54,232 nt of DNA, taken from assembly GCA_029263295.1 (NCBI GenBank), contig JAJCXT010000033.1, positions 1-54,232 on the forward strand. Reading direction: 5' to 3'. The notes beneath the pieces were generated by a model. The model did not search any database. It saw nothing but the letters and a program-made list of their open reading frames with translations, and had not been told where the DNA came from. The DNA is from Acidobacteriota bacterium (lineage in GTDB: Bacteria > Acidobacteriota > UBA890 > WLXD01). Each line of letters opens with the position of its first letter. Position 1 is the first letter of the stretch. Made by a program: the position numbers and the translations under genes. Of the stretch, positions 24,593 to 32,209 are shown piece by piece.

Positions 24593-26418
24593 TCTGGTCG
24601 AGACCTCTTCAAGAGCAGTGAAGCCGCCAGTATGACGGCACCGGCGATTCTGGGGACCAGGCCCGGGCTGAGGAGAGCGAACGCCGCCGCCAGGAGCACC
24701 AGCCGTTCGACTATTGCCAGGTGGCGATTGTGATGGCCTGTGGCCGCCGCGGCAAGGGCCACCACCCCGGCGATGGCCATGAGTCCAGCCAGTGTAATCG
24801 CGCCGAGAGTGTCGTCGAGGAGAAGCGCGGGAGCGAAGACGAACGCGAAGGGGATAACGAAGCCAGTGGCAGCCAGCAAGAGAGCCGTCACCGCGGTGCG
24901 GAATGATGGCGCTTCGGCAATACCAGCGGCCGCGTAGGCGGCCAACGAGACGGGCGGCGTCACGTTGGAGATGCACCCGAAGTAGAAGATGAACAGGTGC
25001 GCCGCCAGCGGCGCCGCTCCGAGTTGGACCAGCGCGGGTGCGCCGAGCGCGGCGAGCACCACATAGGCCGCCGTTGTGGGCAGGCCCATGCCCAGCACGA
25101 TGCCGGCCAGGGCGGTCCAGACAAGACCGAGCAGTAGGTGCCCGCCGGACAGCGTAATGATCAAGCTGGACATGCGCAGGCCGATCCCGGTAAGGGTAGC
25201 GACGCCCACGATGACTCCCGCGGCGGCGCAGGCGGCGGCCACCTGCACAGCACCGCTCGAAGCCGCAACCAGGGTGTCGCGGAGCTTCGCGAGCGAGAAT
25301 CGGGTCGCCGGCAGGACCATGGCGCTCGCGAACGCGATCGTGACCCCCCAGAATGCGGCGCGCATCGGCGAACGTCCGAATGCGAGCAGGACGACGATCC
25401 CCGCGAGTGGCAGCATCAGATGGAGGCGGCCCGTCACCGCCTCGCCCGGTAGGTCCTGCTCTCCTGCGGTGATCCCGGCCCGGGCGGCGGCGAAGTGTAT
25501 GCCTGCGACTAGCGCGATGTAGTAGAGCAGAGCAGGGAGGATGGCCGCGGTAGCCACGCGGATGTACGGAATGTTGGTCCAGGTGGCGAGAATGAACGCT
25601 CCGGCTCCCATCACCGGAGGCACCATCTGGCCGCCGGTACTGGCAGCGGCCTCGATGGCACCGGCGAGGTGGGGCTTGAAGCCCGCTCGCTTCATCAGGG
25701 GAATCGTCAGTGTGCCCGTCGTGACGACGTTGGCGACGGCGCTGCCGGACAGCGATCCCATGAAAGCGCTCGCCACCGCCGCGGTCTTTGCGGTAGCCCC
25801 GCGGCTGTTACCGGCGACCTTCCGCGCCAGTGCGATGAGGAGCTGGCCTCCGCCCGCGCGGTCGAGCAGCGTGCCGAACAGGATGAAGAGGAATACGAAG
25901 TCGGCGGAGACACCGAGCGGTACCCCCCAGATGCCTTCCGTACCCAGGTACAGGTGTTCGATGACCCGAGTAGGGGAGTAGCCACGATGGCCCAGCAGCC
26001 CGGGCAGCCAGGGGCCGGCCTGGCTGTACGCCAGTGCCAGGAGCGCTACGGAGACGAGAGCCATCCCCACCGTCCGTCGCGCCAGCTCCAGCACCAGCAC
26101 TACCGCGACGCCACCGGCGATCAGATCGCTGAGTCGCGCCGCGCCGGCGCGAGTAACAAGAGCCTGATTCTGGCTGACCAGGTACAGGCACGACGCGGCG
26201 AGCAGGGTCCCGAGCAGAGCCCCGATGGCGGGAGGCCATTCGCGGTTCTGCGCCTTGTTGGCGGTCGCGCCGAGAAAGCCGAGCGCTCCGAGCAGCGCGA
26301 GGTGCAGCGGACGCAGCACGAGCGCTGTCAGCGGGGCGAAGCCGGCCGAGTATAGGTGTAGGGCGGCCGCTGCGACGGCCAGCACGACGATAAGGCTGCG
26401 CTGCATGACGGCATACAA
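24589..26418 (-). CDS. TRAP transporter permease, fused DctQ-DctM
   Basis: 609 residues, almost wholly hydrophobic with about 17-18 helices. The first 120 residues correspond to the small DctQ part; the rest has the DctM hallmarks GSLSGSAVANVVTTGTLTIPLMKRAGF, then EAAASTGGQMVPPVMGAGAF, and GMGLPTTAAYVVLAALG. Such fused permeases pair with TAXI binding proteins and import substrate using a sodium or proton gradient. It is followed at once by the binding-protein gene, with a four-base overlap. Its promoter faces that of the lipoprotein at 26472. Confidence 0.93.
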   Translation of the reverse strand: MYAVMQRSLIVVLAVAAAALHLYSAGFAPLTALVLRPLHLALLGALGFLGATANKAQNREWPPAIGALLGTLLAASCLYLVSQNQALVTRAGAARLSDLIAGGVAVVLVLELARRTVGMALVSVALLALAYSQAGPWLPGLLGHRGYSPTRVIEHLYLGTEGIWGVPLGVSADFVFLFILFGTLLDRAGGGQLLIALARKVAGNSRGATAKTAAVASAFMGSLSGSAVANVVTTGTLTIPLMKRAGFKPHLAGAIEAAASTGGQMVPPVMGAGAFILATWTNIPYIRVATAAILPALLYYIALVAGIHFAAARAGITAGEQDLPGEAVTGRLHLMLPLAGIVVLLAFGRSPMRAAFWGVTIAFASAMVLPATRFSLAKLRDTLVAASSGAVQVAAACAAAGVIVGVATLTGIGLRMSSLIITLSGGHLLLGLVWTALAGIVLGMGLPTTAAYVVLAALGAPALVQLGAAPLAAHLFIFYFGCISNVTPPVSLAAYAAAGIAEAPSFRTAVTALLLAATGFVIPFAFVFAPALLLDDTLGAITLAGLMAIAGVVALAAAATGHHNRHLAIVERLVLLAAAFALLSPGLVPRIAGAVILAASLLLKRSRPE

Positions 26419-26434
26419 TACCGCTGCACCCCAA

Positions 26435-26456
26435 TTGATGTCGTGTTGATGTCGTG
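26435..26456. repeat. Perfect 11-base tandem duplication in the 26472 gene leader
   Basis: TTGATGTCGTG occurs twice without a gap, between a -10-like TACAAT (26414-26419) and the CAGGAG ribosome binding site of the next gene. It would lie in the 5' untranslated region. It may be an operator or a slippage product. Confidence 0.5.
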
Positions 26457-26471
26457 ATCTCAGGAGTTCGT

Positions 26472-27065
26472 ATGTCTCGCCTACAGTCCCTGCAGCACCC
26501 CGCTCTCGTCATCGCGGCCATAACCCTCGCGGCCGGTGCGTGTGGACCGAGTGAACTGACGACACCGTCGGCGCCCCAGGCGGAGCGTCTGATCAGCGCC
26601 GCGTTCCCTCAGGCCAGCATTCGCGTGCGTGAGGTGAGTCGCACAGAGCAGTCCCTGCGCATTCCGGCCGAGTTCGGCGAAGCCGACGTGATTTTCCTCA
26701 TGCACGCCGGAGAAGAGGACTGGGAAATCACCGGGGTGGAGCAGGGTGGCAACACTTACACCGTGGAGCAGTTGGGCCAGATTGCCAGCACGATGGAGGT
26801 GATGCGCGCCCTCTCCGATGGTCTCGAAGCGTGCATCGTAGAGACAGGCAGCTATCCGCTTCTGGATGATCTCGTCGGGCTGCGTGAACTCGTGCCCCAG
26901 TACTACCCGGAAGACGGTGCGATGGAGGACGCGTGGGGGAGCGCGTTTCGATACCGACTACAGGGCGACGACTACACCGTCACGTCAACCGGGCCTGACG
27001 GTGAAGCTGGCAGCAGGGACGACATCATCCTGATCACCGGGAGCTTCGTCGGCGCCGACGGCTAG
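26472..27065 (+). CDS. Lipoprotein with a type II secretion pseudopilin (GspG)-like C-terminal domain
   Basis: 197 residues from ATG 26472 (CAGGAG five to six bases upstream). The signal LQHPALVIAAITLAAGAC ends in a lipobox, so it is lipid-anchored and not processed by prepilin peptidase. Residues about 30-100 form an unrecognised domain (ERLISAAFPQASIRVREVSRTEQ). The last 80 residues match the GspG core: QLGQIASTMEVMRALSDGLE, a TGSYP segment, then DAWGSAFRYRLQGDDYTVTS and GPDGEAGSRDDI, the calcium-binding loop region. No other secretion genes are near, so the domain is probably used outside a pseudopilus. Confidence 0.75.
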   Translation: MSRLQSLQHPALVIAAITLAAGACGPSELTTPSAPQAERLISAAFPQASIRVREVSRTEQSLRIPAEFGEADVIFLMHAGEEDWEITGVEQGGNTYTVEQLGQIASTMEVMRALSDGLEACIVETGSYPLLDDLVGLRELVPQYYPEDGAMEDAWGSAFRYRLQGDDYTVTSTGPDGEAGSRDDIILITGSFVGADG

Positions 27066-27112
27066 TACGCCGCTGCCAGTGGCTACGGGCTGCCTCGACA
27101 CGAAGCGCGGCG

Positions 27113-27577
27113 TTATCTCTTGGACCGGAGTCGCTGGAAGAAGTCTTTCAGCAGACGGCCTCCCTTCTCGGCATGCGTGGCGTGCCGAATCTCGCGCAGG
27201 TGCGGCGTGAGCTCCAGTGGTGGCAGTGGCAGTGCCGAACCACAGGCGCCGTAGCGAGGATCGGTAGCCCCGTAGACGAGACAGGCAACGCGCGCCTGGA
27301 TGATCGCTCCCATGCACATCGGGCACGGTTCCAGAGTAACCACTAGCGTAGCGTCTTCGAGCCGCCAGTCGCCGGTGGTCCGACCCGCTTCGCGCAGTGC
27401 GATGATCTCGGCGTGTGCCGAAGGATCGTGGAGGGCTTCGGTGCGGTTACGGCCGCGCCCGATCGCTTCGCCGTTGACCACTACGACGGCGCCGACGGGG
27501 ACCTCACCATCGGCGGCCGCTTCTTCAGCCTGTTCGACCGCGAGTTGCATCCACGCGTCGAGCTGCTCGGGTGTCAT
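27113..27577 (-). CDS. tadA: tRNA-specific adenosine deaminase
   Basis: 154 residues from ATG 27577; the longer frame to 27652 lacks a better start. It deaminates A34 of tRNA-Arg(ACG) to inosine so that it reads CGU, CGC and CGA. The zinc and catalytic residues are in place: His55-Ala-Glu57 (SAHAEIIAL) and Cys85-x-x-Cys88 (EPCPMCMGAI). The C-terminal RYGACGSALPLPP and KGGRLLKDFFQRLR segments fit TadA rather than cytidine deaminases. Its tRNA substrate is encoded 48 bases upstream on the same strand, and the two may share a transcript. Confidence 0.95.
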   Translation of the reverse strand: MTPEQLDAWMQLAVEQAEEAAADGEVPVGAVVVVNGEAIGRGRNRTEALHDPSAHAEIIALREAGRTTGDWRLEDATLVVTLEPCPMCMGAIIQARVACLVYGATDPRYGACGSALPLPPLELTPHLREIRHATHAEKGGRLLKDFFQRLRSKR

Positions 27578-27625
27578 GGCGGCAGATTCCGACGACCGCG
27601 TGCGGCGGTCTTTGGGCAGCAAAAA

Positions 27626-27699
27626 TGCGCCGAGGAGGACTCGAACCCCCAACCTCCTGGTCCGTAGCCAGACGCTCTATCCAATTGAGCTATCGGCGC
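27626..27699 (-). tRNA. tRNA-Arg (anticodon ACG)
   Basis: 74 bases, all arms present: acceptor GCGCCGA/TCGGCGC with discriminator A; D-arm GCTCAATTGGATAGAGC; anticodon stem TCTGG/CCAGG with loop CTACGGA, giving anticodon ACG; T-arm GGGGG-TTCGAGT-CCTCC. CCA is not encoded; a TTTTT run follows directly. A34 must become inosine by TadA, whose gene is next downstream. Confidence 0.96.
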
Positions 27700-27821
27700 A
27701 TGCACCGGAGTGGGTCTGGCAGGGCCAGCGTCCAAATCGGCGTGCGAGTCGCAAAGGATAGCACCGCCCCGGATCCCCGGCAAAGCAGCTTGTCGACTCG
27801 GCCACCTGCTACCCTACGAAC

Positions 27822-28598
27822 ATGCGAGGTGGGAAGCTGAAGCGGCCTCTGGGGCTGGCCGCGCTGGCACTGCTGGTGTGCGTCATTTGGGCGCCGCTGG
27901 CGGAGGTGTCGGCCCAGCAGGAAGATCTCAGCGGTCGTCTACAGCAGGCCGTACAGAAGCTGGATCAGGGCGACACCATGGGTGCGATGCTCGCTCTGGA
28001 AGGAATCCTGTCGCGCGACAGCGAGTACTGGCCTGCCTACTTCTACCTGGGCCGGACGCAGGCGCAACTGGGAGACGATCTGGGCGCGAAGGATTCGTTC
28101 ATGCGCGCGGCGGCGCTCGATCCGGGCAACGCCGAACTGCATTACCTCGTCGCCACGGCCGCCTGGTCGCTTGCCGATTTCGAGGCCGCCTGGAATCAGA
28201 CAATCGCGGCCCGCCAGGCTGGGTACCCCCAGGCGCCTATCAACGAGTTGCTCAATGGTCTCGGTCAGTACTCTGATCCGCCCATGGGCCTCGAGGAGCG
28301 GTTGGCCGCCCCACGTGTTGTCGTCGTCCCGTCCGTGGACGGCGCTGAGGCAGATTTGCTCCACCGCGTTCGCAGTTCGATCTTCGGTGCGCGAATGCTC
28401 GGCCTCGTCCTCGATCCCGGGATCGCCGACTACCGCGTCGAGATGGCGGGCAAGCTCGGCGACTGGACTTGCCGGGTGATGGCGGGCGAGGAGTTGCTAT
28501 TGGAGCGGGCGGCGGGAGACCGGGCGCCAACGGGGTCGATCCCGGGGCTCGAGATGGACAGCTTGATTCGCGACCTCGAGGCGCTCACCAGACGCTAG
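27822..28598 (+). CDS. Exported TPR protein
   Basis: 258 residues. The signal peptide LGLAALALLVCVIWAPLAEVSAQ exports it. Residues about 35-125 are three TPR-like helical pairs (LQQAVQKLDQGDTMGAMLALEGIL, AYFYLGRTQAQLGDDLGAKDSFMRAAALDPGNAELHYLVA). The C-terminal 110 residues are beta-rich and unrecognised (RVVVVPSVDGAEADLLHRVRSSIFGARM...YRVEMAGKLGDWTCRVMAGEELL). TPRs usually mediate protein contacts. It converges with the PhoR-type kinase gene only six bases away; no terminator is visible between them. Confidence 0.75.
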   Translation: MRGGKLKRPLGLAALALLVCVIWAPLAEVSAQQEDLSGRLQQAVQKLDQGDTMGAMLALEGILSRDSEYWPAYFYLGRTQAQLGDDLGAKDSFMRAAALDPGNAELHYLVATAAWSLADFEAAWNQTIAARQAGYPQAPINELLNGLGQYSDPPMGLEERLAAPRVVVVPSVDGAEADLLHRVRSSIFGARMLGLVLDPGIADYRVEMAGKLGDWTCRVMAGEELLLERAAGDRAPTGSIPGLEMDSLIRDLEALTRR

Positions 28599-28604
28599 TG
28601 GTTC

Positions 28605-30398
28605 TTACGCCAGCGGGGCGGGGTCGCTGATCACGACAGGCTGGTCGGCGCGTGGCAGCGTGACTGTGAAAACGGTGCCTACGCCCACTTCGCTTTCCAC
28701 CGCGACCGTGCCCTGCATCCGTTGCACGATGTTGCGGACGATCGATAGACCAAGGCCTGTACCACCGAGTTCACGCGAGCGCCCCTTGTCGACCCGGTAG
28801 AAGCGCTCGAAGATCCGGGCGAGCGCATCCTCGGGGATACCGATGCCAGTATCTTCGATGCGCAGGACGCCGTCGTAGCCGTCGGATCTCAGCTGCACGC
28901 GGATGCTCCCTTTCTTCGCCGTGTAGTTCATGGCGTTGTCCAGGAGGTTGTCGACGACCTGCCGCAATCCCTCGCTCTCTCCGTCGATCAAGAGGGGCTG
29001 GTCGGGGAGGTCCAGATCGAGGTCCAGCTTCTTCGCGCGCAGTGGATCGTGACGATAGGCCGCCGACTCCATGATGATCTCGCGCAGGTCGATCGGCTCC
29101 GACTCCGTGCGGAACGAAGTGGATTCGATTCGAGCGAGGCTGAGGAGGTCGGCAACGAGCAGAGTCAGACGGCGGACCTGTAGGTGCGTCTTTTCGAGGA
29201 AGCGCGTGTTGTATTCGTCGTCGTGAATGGCCCCGTCGAGCAACGTCTCGACGTAGCCTTGAATCGAAGTAAGCGGCGTCTTGAGTTCGTGCGACACGTT
29301 GGCCACGAAGTCGGTGCGGATACGTTCGAGGCGGCGCATGTTGGTGATGTCGTAAAGGACCAGCACGACGCCGCTGTCGTCGTCCGCAGTGAAGGGCGCG
29401 CCACGTGCATCCAGGATGATCTCCTCATCGTCGATGCTCTGAATGATCTCGCTGTGAGCGCGAGTACCCATGGCGCGAACTTCGGCCAGCACGTCGAGCA
29501 GACCGCTGGGCATCTGGGTCATGTCCAGTTCGTGTACGCCCGGGTCGAGGTGAAGCAGGCGGCGGCCCATGGCGTTGGAGAAGACCACTCGATCTTGCGG
29601 ATCGATCGCCACGACGCCTTCCTGCATGGCGCCGAGAAAAGCCCTCAGCTGCGCTTGCTGTCGTCCGAGTCCCGATACGCGCTGGGATAACTCCGCTCCG
29701 AGCTGGTTGAGATTCTTGCCCAGCACCCCGATCTCGTCGGCGCGGTCGAGCCGCACGCGCGCTGCGTAGTCGCCCTGCCGGAGCGACTCGGAAACGGTGG
29801 ACATCTCAGCGATCGGCGCCATCACGCGGCGGGCAACGAACAGGCCTATACCCAGAGCGAACAAGATCCCGAGTGACGCACCCTGAGCGACGCGGGCGCG
29901 CATCGTCGCGATTTGCGTGCGGATGTCGGCCAAGGTCACCGACGTTCTCACCACGCCGACGGCCTGGCCGGCAACTGTGACGCTGTTCGCTACGTAAAGA
30001 CGGGCAGTCTGCGTGGTCTCGCTGAAGCGCTGCTCGATTCCGACGCCAGTTCGCAGCGCTTCCACGACTTCCGGACGATCGCGGTGGTTGTCCATATTCT
30101 CCGGTGCCTCGGAAGAGTCGGCCAGAACGGCGCCGTCGGGGAGCACAAGAGTGATTCGTGTCCTGGTACGGCTGCCCACTTCCGTCACTAGCGCCTGCGC
30201 GCCTGCCACGTCCCCGCTCGCCAGGAGCGTGCGGCTCGCGGGGACCAACGCCGCGCTTTCTCGGATCAACTGTTGCTCGACGCGAACACCGAGTTCTTCG
30301 CGGAATTGACGATCCGTGAGGACACCAATCGCCGCCGCCGTCAGTACGACGAGGCTGAAGTAGGTGATGTACAGGCGCCAGAAGAAGCGTGATCGCAC
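28605..30398 (-). CDS. PhoR-type sensor histidine kinase
   Basis: 597 residues. Membrane helices at about 10-28 and 172-190 enclose a periplasmic sensor domain of the sCache/PhoR kind. A HAMP linker (about 190-245, RRVMAPIAEMSTVSESLRQGDY) and a PAS domain (about 255-360, FLGAMQEGVVAIDPQDRVVFSN) follow. HisKA has His370 (NVSHELKTPLTSI), and the ATPase domain has N box NLLDNAMNY and G boxes EDTGIGIPED and GTGLGLSIV. This is the usual order for PhoR, which senses phosphate limitation with the Pst system; no pst or phoU genes lie here, so the signal is only inferred. The response regulator gene lies 12 bases upstream on the same strand. Confidence 0.93.
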   Translation of the reverse strand: MRSRFFWRLYITYFSLVVLTAAAIGVLTDRQFREELGVRVEQQLIRESAALVPASRTLLASGDVAGAQALVTEVGSRTRTRITLVLPDGAVLADSSEAPENMDNHRDRPEVVEALRTGVGIEQRFSETTQTARLYVANSVTVAGQAVGVVRTSVTLADIRTQIATMRARVAQGASLGILFALGIGLFVARRVMAPIAEMSTVSESLRQGDYAARVRLDRADEIGVLGKNLNQLGAELSQRVSGLGRQQAQLRAFLGAMQEGVVAIDPQDRVVFSNAMGRRLLHLDPGVHELDMTQMPSGLLDVLAEVRAMGTRAHSEIIQSIDDEEIILDARGAPFTADDDSGVVLVLYDITNMRRLERIRTDFVANVSHELKTPLTSIQGYVETLLDGAIHDDEYNTRFLEKTHLQVRRLTLLVADLLSLARIESTSFRTESEPIDLREIIMESAAYRHDPLRAKKLDLDLDLPDQPLLIDGESEGLRQVVDNLLDNAMNYTAKKGSIRVQLRSDGYDGVLRIEDTGIGIPEDALARIFERFYRVDKGRSRELGGTGLGLSIVRNIVQRMQGTVAVESEVGVGTVFTVTLPRADQPVVISDPAPLA

Positions 30399-30410
30399 GG
30401 GTCCGCCTTG

Positions 30411-31106
30411 CTATGCTGCGGTGTCGTCCTCGAGCTTGTAGCCGACACCGCGAACCGTCTTGATCAGGTGGCCGTCCGCACCGAGCTTCTTGCGCACCGA
30501 ACGGACGTGCACATCGATGTTGCGCTCGACGATGTGGGTGTCACCGCCGGTGATGTTGCGGATCAGCTGCGCGCGCGTGAAGACCCGTCCCGGATTGTCG
30601 GACAGTGATTGCAGTAGCTTGAACTCCGCCAGCGTGAGCTTCAACGGTTCGCCGCGCACGCTCACCTCGTGCCGTCCGGAGTCGAGTTCGAGCGGCCCCA
30701 CCTCGGTGATGGTTCCCGTCTCGTCGGCGGAGGAGCCCCGGCGTAGCACCGAGCGGACGCGGGCGACCAGTTCTCGGGTGGAGAAGGGTTTGGACATGTA
30801 GTCGTCGGCACCCATCTCCAGACCGGCGACGATGTCAGGTTCTTCGCCTTTCGCGGTCACCATGATGATCGGCGTGGAGCGCGTTTCGCGCAGCTTGCGC
30901 AGGCGCCGGCAAACCTCCAAGCCCTGGATACCCGGGAGCATCAGATCCAGGAGCACTACATCCGGCGGCTTCTTTCGGGCAGAGACCAGTCCTTCCTCTC
31001 CGGTGGCAGCCTCGCGCACCTTGAAGCCCTCTTGCTCGAGGTTGTAGCGCATCAGCTCGCGGATGTCGGCATCGTCTTCGACGATTAGCACTCTTGGCTT
31101 GGCCAT
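30411..31106 (-). CDS. PhoB-type response regulator
   Basis: 231 residues from ATG 31106, which follows CAGGAC; an in-frame ATG at 31262 is not needed for the fold. Receiver: EDD at 10-12, phosphoacceptor Asp54 (VVLLDLMLPGIQG), KPF lysine near 104. The C-terminal winged helix ends ...TRAQLIRNITGG...NIDVHVRSVRKKLGADG...VRGVGYKLED, the PhoB/OmpR form binding direct repeats. It is translated ahead of the PhoR-type kinase with a 12-base gap, so the pair is one operon. Divergent from the antiporter across 136 bases. Confidence 0.94.
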   Translation of the reverse strand: MAKPRVLIVEDDADIRELMRYNLEQEGFKVREAATGEEGLVSARKKPPDVVLLDLMLPGIQGLEVCRRLRKLRETRSTPIIMVTAKGEEPDIVAGLEMGADDYMSKPFSTRELVARVRSVLRRGSSADETGTITEVGPLELDSGRHEVSVRGEPLKLTLAEFKLLQSLSDNPGRVFTRAQLIRNITGGDTHIVERNIDVHVRSVRKKLGADGHLIKTVRGVGYKLEDDTAA

Positions 31107-31242
31107 GTCCTGATTGTCGTTCTGATCGGGCAGCCACGCAAACGAGACAGGGCACTTCTGCCGCGGAGGTCTGTCGTGGCCTGCTAGGCTTGCAGCTGGC
31201 ATCCCACAGGCACGGGTACGACCCGTTTGCAGGATCGACCGC

Positions 31243-32199
31243 GTGACACTGCTGTTCCTCATCTTGGGCGTAGCCGGGCTGTACTACGGCGCCGAGTGGC
31301 TGGTCGTGGGCGCGTCCCGGATCGCACTGTCGTTGAACGTCACCCCGCTGGTCATCGGCTTGACCGTGGTGGCCTTCGGCACCTCCATGCCCGAATTGGT
31401 GACCGGTGCTCAGGCAGCCTGGAGCGGGAGCACCGACATCGCGCTTGGCAACGTGGTCGGCAGCAACATCGCCAATCTCGGCCTCATCCTCGGGCTGAGC
31501 GCGCTGATTCGTGCCATTCCGATCAGTCGCGAAATCTTCAAACGCGAACTGCCGCTGATGTTGCTGGCGAGCGTGCTCGTGTACGCGCTCGCGGCGACTG
31601 GCACGATTTCGCGCGTTTGGGGTGTGGTGCTCTTCGCCGGTTTGCTCGGATTCACCTGGGCGACGTTGCGGTTTGCCGGGCGCGAGCGGAGCGAGAGCGC
31701 GGCGACCGATCTGGGCGGGATGGAGCTCGACCCGTCGGCCGACGTGCGGATCGGCATGGAGATAGTACGGGCGACGGCAGGCCTGCTGGCCCTCGTGGTG
31801 GGTGCGAAGCTAATGGTCGACGCGGCGGTGGTCGTGGCGCGAGACTTCGGCGTTCCGGAGTTCCTCATCGCTGCGTCGATGGTTGCGCTCGGAACCTCCT
31901 TACCCGAGCTGGCCACCTCGATGGTCGCGGCCATGCGCGGTGAGGCGGATGTTCTCGTCGGCAACATTGTCGGCAGCAATGTCTTCAATCTGCTCGGTGG
32001 GCTCGGCATCGCCGCGGCGATTGAGCCGGTGCCCGTGAGCCCGACCGTCCTGAGCTTCGATCTTCCGGTAATGCTGGTCATCACCGCAGCGGCGAGTTTC
32101 GCTCTGTACACGTACGGACGAATACAACGTTGGGAAGGCGGCGTGCTGCTGGCCGGTTACGGCGCCTACATGGTGGCGATCTTCGCCACGGCCTCCTAG
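31243..32199 (+). CDS. CaCA-family sodium/calcium (cation) antiporter
   Basis: 318 residues, start GTG 31243 with AGGA upstream. About ten helices in two inverted halves. Both alpha repeats are complete: GTSMPELVTGAQAAWSGSTD followed by IALGNVVGSNIANLGL, and GTSLPELATSMVAAMRGEAD followed by VLVGNIVGSNVFNLLG, with the ion-coordinating Glu and Asn residues. It should exchange sodium or protons for calcium at the inner membrane, like YrbG. It is divergently placed from the PhoB/PhoR-type operon and converges with the peroxidase gene, ten bases away. Confidence 0.95.
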   Translation: MTLLFLILGVAGLYYGAEWLVVGASRIALSLNVTPLVIGLTVVAFGTSMPELVTGAQAAWSGSTDIALGNVVGSNIANLGLILGLSALIRAIPISREIFKRELPLMLLASVLVYALAATGTISRVWGVVLFAGLLGFTWATLRFAGRERSESAATDLGGMELDPSADVRIGMEIVRATAGLLALVVGAKLMVDAAVVVARDFGVPEFLIAASMVALGTSLPELATSMVAAMRGEADVLVGNIVGSNVFNLLGGLGIAAAIEPVPVSPTVLSFDLPVMLVITAAASFALYTYGRIQRWEGGVLLAGYGAYMVAIFATAS

Positions 32200-32209
32200 C
32201 AGGCGGGGC

